In this document: piece after piece, positions 11,091-22,875 of the stretch | How the letters are laid out: each line of letters opens with the position of its first letter | How positions within the stretch are numbered: the stretch's first letter is position 1 | Assembly: GCF_040939455.1 (NCBI RefSeq) | Contig: NC_134108.1 | Span: forward strand, 38,732,501 to 38,796,500 | From: Microcebus murinus | Lineage: Eukaryota > Chordata > Mammalia > Primates > Cheirogaleidae | Direction: 5' to 3' | DNA: 64,000 bases | The notes under the pieces: generated by a model | Told to the model about the DNA's origin: nothing | What the model saw: only the letters and a program-made list of their open reading frames with translations | Database searches by the model: none | Made by a program: the position numbers and the translations under genes

Positions 11091-11210
11091 TACTACTTTT
11101 ATTAATCTAATTTTATAGTTGGAAAAACTGAGGCAGAGAGAGGCAATGTTATTTGTACAAAATAGGCAGAGCCAAAAACTGTACCCAGGCAGTCTGCTCC
11201 AGAACCCATG
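11091..11210 (-). mobile_element. MIR SINE, second part
   Basis: Continues the MIR: 'ACTGAGGCAGAGAGAGGCAA', 'AGGCAGAGCCAAAAACTGTA' and CCCAGGCAGTCTGCTCCAGA are reverse-strand MIR core blocks. Confidence 0.85.
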
Positions 11211-12312
11211 TTTTTACAGCCATCCTGCGCTGCCTTGTTTGTGCACTGGCTGGGATCCAGTGAGCTGTGGTTGGCTCAGTCTCACCCTTGGGCTTTCTGC
11301 TAGTGTCTGCTCCCGACATCTCTATCTGATGAACTTGTGGTTGAGTCTGCTTGGCTTGGCCAGAGACTGGGCTGTTAACTCAGCATTTGCATTACACAGG
11401 ACCTAAGGGCGGCTTGAGAGAGAAAACAAAACTCTGTCCCAGCCTGTCTACACCAATCCACCCATTTACCTGGTGTGGGCCAGTCCACATTTTTGTGTGG
11501 CCATATTCTTCAGTGGGCTTCTCCCAGAGACCTAATGGGAAATGGGGCCAAAGCCCTAGTCCTCTTGGTTTTCCTTCGTGGGCACCTCCTTCATTGAAAA
11601 CTCGTGTCTGGCTGTCTTCTACCATGTCTCATGTTTTCTTTCTCTTTTTTTGCCCATAAGCCACTGGACGAAGGGTATGGCCTGGCTGCCTACTTTGCAA
11701 TAGAGACTTTCACCACTGTATATCTTTCTTGTTCCTGAGAAGCATTTGTGAGCACCTCCTTTCCATGGGCTCCACCAACAGAATCACTGTGATGGAACAT
11801 GGTTTATGGGACAGAGGGACACAAACATATAAGGTTAACATTTGTCAAATATTAGCCATACCTCTCTTGTATGTCTCCTCCAGTAAAACATAGGCTTAAT
11901 GACAGCAAAGACTCTGACTGACCTCGTCTGTAGGCCAACTTGCCGACTTCTAAATCTTAGCTGTTTACTTTCTTAAAACATATGGTCTATTTATCATGAA
12001 TATGACCCTAATAAAGGCTATGCGATGCTTAAAAAAATAAAATACATTTTAAAACATTTCATCCATCAAATGTCTGTCATACTGCCAGGCCAAGGTGGAG
12101 TCATAATTGGACTTGCATGTATCAGCAAAGAGCAGTGCTAATAGATGAAACGACTTCAAGTAATTAACTTACTCATAGCTTTTATTTTTTGACAGAAACA
12201 GGCTAGAAAAACTGAAGTCATGAACAGCAAGAAAGAATGAGGCATGTAGAAAAGATCCCCAGAGCATCACTCTGTCTGCTTAAATGCTGAAAGGGTAAAG
12301 TCCACATAACTA
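11211..12312. other. Mostly unique sequence, no gene seen
   Basis: Somewhat GC-richer around 11220-11640, with overlapping open frames of 77-102 codons on both strands and no recognisable domain. A weak L2-tail-like block (CCTCCAGTAAAACATAGGCT) lies near 11878. No exon is supported. Confidence 0.45.
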
Positions 12313-12349
12313 CACTCACACACACACAAACACACCCACACACACACAG
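12313..12349. repeat. (CA)n microsatellite, imperfect
   Basis: CA dinucleotides interrupted by AAAC and CCCA. Confidence 0.9.
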
Positions 12350-12427
12350 CCAATCGCCAGAAAAGAACTCTAGTTAGGAAGAAAAGAATGAATGAGTAAC
12401 CTTGATGTATACACTTATATAAAAGAC

Positions 12428-12720
12428 TGCACGAGTCTCGTCTTTGTTCCGCCACGTCATCTCCACTCCCCCGATGTTCTCCCAGCCTCCCTGGCACGGC
12501 CTGGCCACCAGGTTAACTGCACTTCGACTTCACGTGGCTCGACTGCCCTCTGGACGTTACCCTGAGCCTGGTGTGATTCGGGCCTCTGACCCTCGGCCCC
12601 CGCGCACCTCCCCGCCTCGCGGTTAGCCCTAGACTCCTCATGCCTTCCCCACGCCCTCCCTGCAGCGACTCAAATAAAGCACCTGCAGGTCTGTGTTCAG
12701 GAAACTGCCAAAAAAAAAAA
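12428..12720 (+). pseudogene. Processed retrocopy of an unidentified mRNA 3' end
   Basis: This is a sharply GC-rich, C-rich island in AT-rich flanks. It ends with a polyadenylation signal AATAAA (12673-12678) about 30 bases before an A11 tail (12710-12720). A 7 bp direct repeat AAAAGAC flanks it (12421-12427 and 12717-12723, the latter overlapping the tail). These are hallmarks of L1-mediated retrotransposition of a spliced mRNA, 5'-truncated to about 280 bp. A 60-codon open frame (12444-12626) is rich in Pro and Arg and matches no protein I recognise. The parent gene is unknown; a short SINE-like transcript is less likely because I see no A or B box. Confidence 0.7.
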
Positions 12721-12759
12721 GACAATTCAAAGTATTTTATACAGTTATAGCTTGCCCAC

Positions 12760-13265
12760 TGTATTAATATCTTGTTGCTATTGTAAAAAATTACCACAAC
12801 GTTGGTGGCTTAAAACAATAGAAATTTATTCTCTCACAGTTATGGAGGCCAGAAGTCCAAAATCAGGGGTGGACAGGGCCACACTCCGTCTAGAGACTGA
12901 GGGAGAATCCATCCCCCGCCTCTTCTAAGTCCCAGTGGCCAATAGCATTCTTTGGCTTGTGGCTGCATCCTCCAATCTCTGCCTCTGTCTTCATGTCATC
13001 TTCCCTTCATGTCAAATCTCCCTCTGCTTCTCTCGTATAAGGATGTATGTGATGGCATTTAGAGCCTAACCAGATAATCCAAGACAATCTCCCAGGCCAA
13101 GGAAGGAAAGGGCACAGATGAAGAGAAGAGAAATATTTGATTCCCTGGCAATATATATATTAATACTAGGCTCTAATGGATTAACCTTTGGAACTTTCTA
13201 TAGTTTTGTGGCCAAGGAAATCCCTGACCTTCAACATTCTGGCTCTCATAAATGTCCTGACTGCT
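12760..13265 (-). mobile_element. ERVL-MaLR solitary LTR (MLT1-type), antisense
   Basis: Starts at TGTATTAATATCTTGTTGCT, continues with ATTACCACAACGTTGGTGGC TTAAAACAATAGAAATTTATT-type sequence, CAGTTATGGAGGCCAGAAGT and 'TAACCAGATAATCCAAGACA'. This is the usual reverse-strand order of MaLR LTRs. No internal retroviral sequence is attached. The distal boundary is approximate. Confidence 0.75.
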
Positions 13266-14276
13266 ACCTTTTTTCCTAGATTTTTAAATTAAGTTCACTT
13301 TTCATCATGTATTTGTTCCTTTGCAATTTGACTCTGGGTTATTTGGACCACTGTCAGTTAATATTTACCAAAATATGCAATGGTATAAGTATATCCCACC
13401 TCAATTCAAAAGAGGCATAATAAAAACATACTCAAAGAGGGTGAAAACTGATAATCACAATTGTGCACCAATTGTGCCTCACTTCCATTCCACATCCCAT
13501 ACCACTCCTCGAGTAAACTGAGGGTGGGTAAAGGGAAAATGACTGTGTTTGCATGTATGCCTTTGTGACTACAGATTCCAGAGACAGTTTGGAACTACTT
13601 TTGAAAAAGTAAAAAACATAAAACTAACCAAATGGACACACAGTTGAATAATAAATTGAATTAATTATGTTAGCTTATGTGGACGCATTCTATCTTCATT
13701 TAATTTATATTAGTTATGGTATCAGTTTGATGCTTGGATAAAGAAAGTCCTCAAATAGGTCACCCAGCTTGCACGGTAGGTTGACAAGTATCAAGGACAA
13801 AGTCTCCATCTGGCTCTTTGTTCTAACCTCTATGAGATGTGGCTACCATCTCGTCAATCGATGCTCCAGCCCCGCCCTTCCCATAACTGCAAAAGGGAAA
13901 GGGAGCAAAGGGAAGACACCTCTTTAAGAGAAAAACCTAGAAGGACATAGTATTTTTGTTTTAAGAGGTAAAAACCAAGTCACATAAACACAGCCAGCTG
14001 CAAGGGAAGCTAAAAAATGTACTCTTATTTTGGATGGCCTTGTACAATGAAAAACTCGCTTACCGTGGATGAGAAGAATACAATTAATCATGTCTGCCAC
14101 AGTCCATTCTTTTGCCTACCCAGGTATCAAATAAGAAACACATTAAAGTCCCATCCATCTACTGGAAACCCACAAAATAAAAGATTGTACCCTTTTTCTC
14201 AATACACACACTCTGAGTTTACAATGGTAAAGTAACTCTGGGATAACTGACATAATGTCTCTAATTTCATTCAGTA
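13266..14276. other. Unique sequence, no gene seen
   Basis: No repeat or exon recognised. A small GC box (CCCCGCCCTT, about 13871-13880) lies in otherwise AT-rich sequence. Confidence 0.5.
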
Positions 14277-14278
14277 TC

Positions 14279-14400
14279 TTTTTTTGAGATGGGATTTTGC
14301 TATATTGCCCAGGCTATTCTCAAACTCCTGGGCTCAAGCAATCCTCCCTCCTCAGTCTCCCAAGTAGCCAGGACTACAGGTGTGTGCCACCATGCCTGGC
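14279..14400 (-). mobile_element. Free Alu monomer (FLAM/FRAM-like), antisense
   Basis: A T-run is followed by GAGATGGGATTTTGCTATAT TGCCCAGG-type sequence, 'CTCAAACTCCTGGGCTCAAG' and ACTACAGGTGTGTGCCACCA, ending at CATGCCTGGC. Length is about 120 bp, one arm only. TCTCTAATTT occurs on both sides (14257-14266 and 14403-14412) and may be a target-site duplication, although 12 bases separate the left copy from the T-run. Confidence 0.85.
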
Positions 14401-15284
14401 TTATCTCTAATTTTAAATATGGAAAAATGAGAAACACAAGTCATCTGTCCATAGGGAGTATCAAGGGCTATTAGGTATGAACTGCAAAGCTTCCCTGCCT
14501 TAGAGTAAGTTCCTTACAGAGCCAGTCTGACTGTCCCTGATTCTTAGTTCTGTGAGGGGCTCTCCAGCCCACTGGACTTCATGGCCCTGTGCTTTCAGCC
14601 TTGTGGAAGTTTCTTTTAAGTCTATCATTCTCTAAGGCCATGTTGGAAATAGTATGTTTGATGGCTGCCCAGCTTTTGCAGTCTGGTTTACAGAATCATC
14701 TGTTTGAGAGCTTGAACAACAAGTCTTTGTAAGCTTAGCTTGTGGGTTCTTTGACAATACAATGTACTCAAAAACATAATAGGTTTCCCTGTTTTTGCTC
14801 CTACTCAATGCATTTGGGCATAACGACAGTCAAACTTTTGAACATAATTTTGAAATGTAACATCATTGGGCTTTTTTCTTTTAATTTACTCGTTTCTCTG
14901 TTCTATGTATGTTACCCTCTCCCTAACTTCCTGTACATATGGATACTTCCTAGAGACTTTTTGAAATATTTGCTTTGGATGAAAATGCCTTGTCCTTAAT
15001 CTGACCTTTACCACCTGGCTGTTTTCCAATAACTAGCAATAAATAAAGGCTTGAGGGCTATATAGCCTTATGGCCTGCTAATACCACCTATTTAGTGCCG
15101 CTTTGAATCATTGCTTCAGTTTGAAGTATAGAAGCAGTTGTTGTTGTTGTTTCCATTGTGAGGCTCCAAATCACTGGAGGAAATCTTAACCCACCCAGGA
15201 GGGTGGAGATCTTGAGTACTAGTCAAGAAGACACAGCGAGGAAGGTGATACCTTAATGGGTCAGCAACAGTTACATGAAGATAT
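14401..15284. other. Unique sequence, no gene seen
   Basis: Contains only a short (TTG)n tract at 15138-15152. No exon or repeat family recognised. Confidence 0.5.
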
Positions 15285-16480
15285 GAGGGAAGGATGATTT
15301 ATTCAGGGGATACAGCAGGAACAAGGGCAAAAGGTCAAAAGGAATATAGTGTATGAAAGGAAATATTGGCAACAAACTGAGGCCGGGTTGGGAGGCAAGA
15401 CTGAAAATGTAGCAGAGTTCTGATGATGGTAAATTTACATACTTAGTCAAATAGGGCCATTTTATGGTTTGAATAGGATGGGAGCACCATGGATTTTTGA
15501 TGGTCCACTCTGATAGCACTGTGAAGCATGAACTTGAGGAACAAAAGTTTTCAGACTGGGAGACTATCTAGGTTATTATAGCAATCTAGACAAGTGATGA
15601 TGAGAAGTGACAATAGGGTCAAGGGATATTTTTAAAATAAAGTCTGCAGGACTTGGTGGTAGTTCAGTTGTGAATGGTGTGGGTGATGAAAAAAGACAGA
15701 AAGCAAAGTCTAGAAGTCATAGGAGAAGGAGCAGGGAAAGGAGATTCTATTGGAAAGGAGTTGAGATGAAAGTGACCATCTAAATTCCAGGTGTAGATAT
15801 TCAAAGGAGGTACATAAACAGATGTTTTTTTTCTCAGGAGAAGTCTACACTGGAGAAATCCATTGGGGAAGTCTTTAGTGAATAGGTAATAGATAAAACC
15901 TTGAAACAAAATTATTTCTTTCAGACACAATGTGTACTGTAAGAAGAAAATCTGAAGATCATCAAAAGTTTAGAAGAAGATAGAAAACAAAGAAGCCCCT
16001 GATGAAACCAAGAAGGGAAGTCAGAGAAGTAGGATGAGAATGGAGTAGTATAAGAGAATTACTCTGAGGTGTGGGGAGAGAGGCAAGACAGAGAGAGGAT
16101 GAAGAGAGAATGGGGGAAATGATGAAACATTAGGTAAATACTGCTGTGATGTCTGCAGAAGGAAAGGAGAAAGGCAGGGCAGTAACAGGAGAGAGATGCA
16201 GGGTCAAGGTGGGACCTTTGATCCTGGGACTACTTTGGAGGATAGGAGAGATTTGTCCACAATACAGGCTGAAGCCAAAAATGAAGAGAAGGGGATTGAA
16301 GGTATTTGGGGGAGGTGGAGACAACCCATGGAGTAAGGCCCCCTTCCAAGAAGAGAGGAAATCATGAGCATGGGACAGAGACTGTCCTTGATCGTGAAGA
16401 AGCCTTCATCACTGGAGACTGGAGGGTGTATGTGCAAGTCAATGTACCAGGATTTGGAAAAAAAGAAGTGAGGAATTATA
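15285..16480 (-). mobile_element. LINE L2, long antisense fragment
   Basis: About 1.2 kb of A/G-rich sequence in L2 reverse-strand order: 'GACTATCTAGGTTATTATAG CAATCTAGACAAGTGATGAT'-type block, CAGGACTTGGTGGTAGTTCA, then 'GAAAGTGACCATCTAAATTC CAGGTG' and the AGAAGGAAAGGAGAAAGGCA upstream part. Several open frames on both strands overlap it; all are repeat-derived. Confidence 0.72.
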
Positions 16481-17087
16481 CACTTATGGACTCAGGTTTT
16501 CATCTAGTGTAAAGGAGCTGTGGGTAAGTGTGGTTTGGAATCTGCCGCTGTCTCTTTATATTCTCTGCACCTGTACAAAGTATAGGTCAATCCCAACATT
16601 ATGGATTTTGAAGAAAAAGAGAGTAAATGTTCTTTGAGAAAGGAGGTATGTGAGAGAATGAGGCTCTTCTGTGGGAGTTAGGGGGGTTCTACACATTTGT
16701 AGGGGGTACTCCCTGGACAAGGGAGAGCCTGAGGCTGCTACTCCCCCTCCCTTGGCATTTGCCATCACCTCCTGCTCTTACAGAGAGATGTTCCCTGAGT
16801 TTCTATTCAATCTACAACCAGTCCATAATTCCTAGTAGGGGCAACCAGGAAATAGTTAATTTTCAGAGTTGGACTTGAAAAATCAATAGGATTTGGCCAA
16901 CTTTGTGTTAAATTTTAAATAGCCTTTCTTTGAGAGTTGATTAGAAACTCAGCACAGTTGAAACAGCATTCCTAATAACCATTCCATAATTGTAATATTT
17001 AAACCATTTTCTCACACTCAGTTTATCTGAGCTTGGAAAAACATAAGCTAATAGTCATTAATACCATTTTAAAGCCAGAGGTAAAAG
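16481..17087. other. Unique sequence, no gene seen
   Basis: No feature recognised. Confidence 0.5.
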
Positions 17088-17147
17088 GGAAAAGAGAGAG
17101 AACGAGACAGAGAGAGACAGACTGAGAGAGACAGAGAGAGAGAGAAT
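17088..17147. repeat. (GA)n / GAGACA-rich low-complexity tract
   Basis: Purine-rich repeats of GAGA and GACAGA over about 60 bp. Confidence 0.9.
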
Positions 17148-17885
17148 GGGAATGTTAGGAAAATAAAAATTAACATTTCAGCTAAACTTAAAAAGTCAAA
17201 AATATTCACCTGGGAAAGAAAGACTCTACGAGTAGTTTTCCACAACTGCTTGTATACGCAGGCCTTTCACAGCTTATGCCAAGACGTTTTGAAAATCCAT
17301 GCCTAAATTCGCTCTTCTTCCCCATTTTTCTCTTAAAATTACTTCACGAACTGAGTCTTTCAAGATCTATGAAAAGTGAAAGAACAAATCAAAGGATTTT
17401 AGTAGATTCCAGCGCACAAGCAGTTTGTGAAAATGAATACTACGACACTACACTTTCATATCTTACTAGAAACACCTGCCGCTGTATCTCACTTGGCGAT
17501 TCTAAGGCTACAGCAAGCAGTGATACCCTCATGCTTACCTTAAAAAAGCATAGTAGCTTTATATTAAAGCTTGAATTTAGTATGTTTTATGATTATTTAT
17601 AACCCATTAAAATTCCTCCCCTTGAGAAAGCTTCTCAAGACTCTATTCAATAAATGCAGTGCTCAGAAAATTTGCATGGAGTTAAATGTCCCTGTTCCCT
17701 TTTATCAGTCTCTTTAATCTTTTCTTATCCCAATTATCAGTATAACATCACTTTAAACTTTAGATCAGCACAGAGAAATCCAATTTCATCATTCCCTCAT
17801 TTATCTGCGTTCTCTTTGCCAAGGGATAACTTCTGCTCTATGTAAAGGCAAGAAAAACACATGGCCACCTATATATATAGCCCTA
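17148..17885. other. Unique sequence, no gene seen
   Basis: A 108-codon open frame (17276-17602, +) covers part of it. It has no recognisable domain, and its composition fits chance. Confidence 0.45.
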
Positions 17886-17960
17886 CGCACACACACACAC
17901 ACACATGCACAAACACACACAAACTGCTCCTCCACCCCCTTATGCACACACAAACACAAA
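17886..17960. repeat. (CA)n microsatellite, compound
   Basis: CACACA runs interrupted by TGCACAAA and a 20 bp C-rich spacer. Confidence 0.9.
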
Positions 17961-20765
17961 CACCAGATTCCTACAGAAGGAAGTAATAGATTGAGACAAG
18001 TAAACTTCTGTGACAAATTTCCCAAACTGGACCCAAAATAGCCCTTCTGCACAAAAAACCACCAATTTGATGCAAAAAACTTACCATCTGGTTACTGTCA
18101 GGTCTGCAAGTGCATAAAAGAAGACTCTGTTTTTATACTTTGATTTATTTTTCTTTCACCAGATATGCTGGGTTTCTTCCCCACTGTATGTATTGTGTCT
18201 AGAAAACACATATTTGGTCCTCCTTGTCCAGATAGTCTTAGCAGAACTACATCAAAGCACTATCATCAGTTCGTAACTCTCACCCTACAAATGTGGTAAG
18301 CGACATTCACTATTTTAAATGATAGTTTCAGATTCTGACAAAGTGCAGTTCTGGAATAGTCTTTCATATTGCTTTATGCAAATTTAGGCCATAATGACTT
18401 TACCTAGCTTAGCATATATTCTCACACAGAGCTTTGATCCCAGAAAACCTGAACCAACAACTTCAGAAAGGAGTAAAACCCTTAACGGTGCCCAAAATTC
18501 GTCCCCAGTGGCCTTCTTGGAAGATGTTCATGATGTGAATCCTGGTCTACACTGCCAGCTTTTCCACCTCCCTGAGTGTGAAGGCCTCACTGAGAGCTTC
18601 CTTCGCACACAAGCCCAGCACAGCTGCTTTTATTTCCCTTATAATGAAAATAGCAGAAACACATCTGTTTTCATGCTTTGCTGTTGACAGCTCACCAAAA
18701 AATGTGCATCCAATAGTTTTCATCCGAATAGACAGAAACATGTTGGGCCCAAAATACAGAGAGGTTATATGATGTTTAGGTTTTAAGTTTGTGCAAGAAA
18801 TTCAGTTTTTATATTTTTATGTCATGCCTAGAATAAATCCCTCTCGACTTCTGACAACATTCTTAGTGAAGTTCCAGAGTATTTCCTGGAGTGTCACTGC
18901 AGTGTGTTGAAACTCATTCCTACTTTTTGTAAAGTATATTCTGAGATAGTCATTTGACAAAAATGATTTTATGCAAAATATTTTAGTCTTCAAAGCAGAG
19001 AAGGGTAAAGAAGTAGAAATGCATGTGTAATACACACATATGAAACAGAAAGACGTGAGTAAAGAGGTATTCGCTTATTTGTTGTTACTCAACAAATATC
19101 CATATTTGGTCTTTCTTAAGGCTTTTTCTTCCCTCCAAAAAACTCAGCTTTAAAATGTTATTTCTCTTTGATGGAAACCTATGTCTGGAAAATGTTCAGT
19201 CTAATAGATGAATATTTTTCATGTCTTGAAAGAACAAAACATGCATTGTGATTTTATCATTTATTAAACAGAGAGAGTGAGAGAGAGCACAGTGCTATAC
19301 AGCATGTGAAATTCTGTATCCCTCAAAGAAAAGAAGTTTTCAAACATGTATTTTCAGGACTCCCAGTGGGAGCTGTCAGGTGTGTAGCTGTGATCCATTG
19401 AGAAGGTTTTGGAAGGAGAACAAAGAAATGGAAGGTTATTAGCTTTCATCTTAGAGTTTGTTTCAACCACATCAAATATATATTTGAAATAAATAGCTCC
19501 GTAGTATTTAATGATATTATCATTAATATTTTAAATTATTAAAACAAAAATATTTTAAACCTACATGTAACTTTTGCACCTATGCTATAAAAACTTAGTC
19601 TCAGAATTAAATCTTCTAAGTAATCTCTTTTTTTATCATCATTGATTTGAAGTACTTCCATCTAATAGCAGCAGTTAATTGATTGCCAAGGTGAAGAAGG
19701 AATATGGGCTTTTGTTTGAGCTGGGAAAACTAAAACCTTAAGGAAACCTCACAATTATCCACACATGTCCCAAAAGTTCATACTGTGGAAGAACTTAGGT
19801 GTACCTAAACAGACTGTTGAGAAGAGTCAAGCTGCTTTTCTATATGAACAAATAATGCATTTTCAAGGCATTGAATTACTTTGGAGTAAGGGTCTCAGAC
19901 TTTTACTGCAAGAAGGGTCAGTTAATACAAAAACATCTGATGGCATTGCAATAGAAGTATGCATAATTATTCAACCGGGTTTCAGGTTAATGATTTTTAA
20001 AGAGTAATATCAAAGAAAGTAGAAGTTTCATTTTGGGCACATGCTTTAGCCTACGCTCCTTTTCATCAAGTCAGCTGCAATCTATAATTAATGCTAAGTC
20101 CTCCAACCTGCTTGAACACATCGAGACTCACCTTCAGATAGGATGACTAAATTCTTTTGACAAAGATTTATTAGCTAGTGAACCAACAAGTAATAACTGT
20201 CCTTTTATAATCACTTACTTAAAAGAAAAAAGCTAAATCACCTAGCCAGGTAAAACATTTGCCAGTTTTTACACAATGTACTGTACCCTGTACGAAATGC
20301 ATAGATGAAGTTGTTCCTGCCTTGCAGAGGCTTAAAATTTAAATGCTCCGACAAAACAAAGTCCGAAGTCAACCCATATTGTTAAAATGGAAAGAAGTAT
20401 TATGAAAAGAAAGAAGTAGTATAAAAACCAACTTCCCAGTTGTAAAGTAGGTATGTGAGAGACCAGTAGTTTAATTTTTTTCTAAATGTTAGAAAAATTG
20501 GTATTTTCTAGGAAAGAGAAAGACCAGAAAAGGGAACAGAAAAGAAAGGCTTAAACAATATTCTCCTTTAAGTTTCTGGTGAATTTCCAAGCTTGCTTCT
20601 TCCTCCCCATCTTGTCTTTAAGCATTCCTTAATGTGCAGAAGGCTGTTCTTAGCAGCTTCTCTCTGTAGTCTTGCTCACACCAAGTAAGAGTCCAAAACT
20701 GTGTTCTGCTAAACATTATTCTCTGAGATGATTCATCATTTACAGAGAATGGTTGCATCAGAAGG
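17961..20765. other. Longest unique block of the first half, no gene seen
   Basis: About 2.8 kb without recognisable repeats except a short GAGA tract near 19270-19290. Open frames near 18394-18687 and 19765-20007 are under 100 codons and show no domain. Absence of old repeats could mean constraint or just unrecognised decay. Confidence 0.45.
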
Positions 20766-20769
20766 GTCT

Positions 20770-20935
20770 CTGGACTAAGAAACAAGGGACCTGTATTCTA
20801 ATCCTAATTCCTCCATTAATTAGGAATTCATTTTTGCCAAGTCCACTAAACTGCTACATGACTCATTTTAGTATAACTCATTGATAAAATGAGTTTAATG
20901 TTTGTGTTGCCTTATAAAAATGTTGAAAATAGTGA
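20770..20935 (+). mobile_element. MIR SINE
   Basis: Sense MIR blocks: TCTGGACTAAGAAACAAGGG ACCTGTATTCTAATCC-type, 'CCTCCATTAATTAGG', 'TTTTGCCAAGTCCACTAAAC' and 'CATTGATAAAATGAG'. Confidence 0.7.
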
Positions 20936-21405
20936 ATGTTTTGAACATTACATGTGTTCTATATTATTTTTGTTAGTAAGCCTGACAAAAATTAATTCTA
21001 AATTTAAAACTAAAAGCCACAAATGAATTTTTCATTTACTCAATCATGTGGAATCTTGAAGCACAATTAAAAGATCTTGAAGGTCCCTAGGAAATAAGAA
21101 GTGTTAAAACAAATCAGCTCTGCCAAAAACTGGGAGTTCTGAAAACTTCACTCCATCCCCAGTCATACTAGTCTTCTTTCAGTTACCATTCAGAGCTTTT
21201 TTTATCTAATCAATAAATTCATTGATTTAAATACAGGTTTAAGAACAAAGTAGTAAGTAGCTTAAGTAGCTATTTTATGGTTCCTGCTTCACTGTCCAAC
21301 CACATTTCAGAGCATTTTCCCTCCGTCACTGTGCTTCAGTAATAATGGGATCAGGTTTATTCCAATTCCTTGTCTTGGTGTCAAGACTTTTCCTTTCCCA
21401 CTGTT
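20936..21405. other. Unique sequence, no gene seen
   Basis: No feature recognised. Confidence 0.5.
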
Positions 21406-21409
21406 CACC

Positions 21410-21605
21410 TCTGCCCCCTATGTTCACATGGGCAGTTCATTATCATGCCTCAGATCTCAGCTCAAATGTTACTTTCACAAAGAGCTTCCTGTGACCACAC
21501 TATCTCCAGGTAGAGAGTAATGTCTCTCCCATGACTCCCTATCACATCAACCTCATAGCACTTACTACTTCTAGAATTATCTCAACTGTTTGCCTATTGT
21601 ATGCT
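21410..21605 (+). mobile_element. LINE L2 3' fragment
   Basis: Sense L2 blocks: 'CAGATCTCAGCTCAAATGTT ACTTTC', 'AGAGCTTCCTGTGACCACAC', ATCACATCAACCTCATAGCA CTTACTAC. It is followed by a second, more 5' L2 segment, so two copies or a rearrangement are present. Confidence 0.75.
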
Positions 21606-22520
21606 CAAAGGAAAACGGAATCATTCTTGATTCCCCTCTTTCCCTCACCTCTGTGCCCAATTTATCAGTCCCCTCTGTCTCCAAATGTATTCAGCAAATG
21701 TTCATTAATCTCCATCTCTAATTCTATTATGCTATCCAGTCACCAACACCTCTGATATGAGTACTTCCTTCCACATCCATCCCCACATCTTCAAGTTTTT
21801 TTCATTATAGCCATAATAACCTTTTAAAACTTAAGTCATATTTAGCATGTACTTACTTAAAATCTTTCAGTGGTTTCCCAATACTTAGAAAGAGATCCAC
21901 ACTCTACAAGATTTATAAGTCCTTGGTCTACAGAGACTTCCCAGTAACCTGATATCTCCTCCCCTCCTCCCTCTGCCCCACCATATATCTGTCAGCTGTC
22001 TCCCTGTTCCGCTTAGGGCATTCACCTGAGTGCACATCCCTCTGCCCACATGGCAGATTTGCTCTCATCCCTGAAGTGTCATCTCAAATGACATCTGCTT
22101 AGCCATGCCCTTGTTGACCATCCTCTATCCTTTCATGTTTCATCACATTACTGTTTATTTTCTGCATAGCATTTTCACATTACTATTTGTTATTGTCTTC
22201 AAAACACTCATCATTGTTTGAAATGATCTTATCCTTTATTTTTTCACTTATGTTTTTATCTCTCCCACTTATCAGTTGCATCTTTCAGAGCAAGGACACT
22301 CTTTATTATATTCATTATGATTTAGCTAGTATTTAGACAAGGATCTATCAAAATAATAATGTGCAATACAAATATTAGCTAAATGAATTAATAAGTGGTT
22401 TATTTCCTTCCTTCCTCACAAAAATATAACTTCTATGAGGGAAGGACCTTGTGTTGGTTCTTGGTGTCACATATACTATTTCCCTATCACCCAGCTGAAT
22501 GCTTAATGAGTACCGATTAA
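21606..22520 (+). mobile_element. LINE L2, second sense copy
   Basis: Runs through TTAAAATCTTTCAGTGGTTT CCCAATA-type sequence, 'CTACAAGATTTATAAGTCCT', 'CAAATGACATCTGCTTAGCC', then 3' blocks near 22260-22320 and 22430-22520 (ACTTCTATGAGGGAAGGACC). A 74-codon open frame at 21531-21755 is inside the repeat. Confidence 0.75.
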
Positions 22521-22525
22521 TTATT

Positions 22526-22668
22526 ATTTTTATTTTTTTTTATTTCAGCATATTATGGGGGTACAAACGTTAAGGTTACATACATTGCCCTTGTCTCCAC
22601 TCCCTCTTTGAGTCAGAGCTTCAAGCATGTCCATCCCCCAGATGGTGTGCATCACACTCTGTATTATT
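22526..22668 (-). mobile_element. Strepsirrhine-type L1 3' end, 5'-truncated
   Basis: A T-rich tail is followed by TTTCAGCATATTATGGGGGT, 'GTCAGAGCTTCAAGCATGTC' and CCCCCAGATGGTGTGCATCA. It is the reverse complement of the 3' UTR at 34720-34860, so the two copies validate each other. Similar TATTATTTTT-rich sequence at both ends may be the target duplication. Only about 140 bp remain. Confidence 0.85.
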
Positions 22669-22792
22669 TTTTTAGATATTTATTGACTACAAGGTAAATA
22701 AATGATTCTGAATAAAATAATAGATGTATTTCTAGGCTACAAATCAATATTTATTTGTAATGAATATTGTGGTCACAGACTTTACAAATATT

Positions 22793-22875
22793 TTTTAGTA
22801 TCTTTTGCTAGCCAATTAGAAGGGCAGATAGCCAAGAATTTACTTTAAAAGATGTAATTGGGTGAGTAAATATGA
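22793..22875 (+). repeat. Dispersed 83 bp repeat, copy A
   Basis: About 85% identical to 26354-26436 in the same orientation; shared cores include TAGTATCTTTT, GAAGGGCAG, AGCCAAGAATTTA and TTTAAAAGATG. Similarity stops abruptly at both edges. It is probably a fragment of an old interspersed repeat that I cannot name. Confidence 0.6.

Noticed and set aside
12541..12560. CTCF-like CTGCCCTCTGG in the retrocopy
   Set aside because: It lacks one core base on the reverse strand and lies in retrocopied coding or UTR sequence; much weaker than the 2289 motif.
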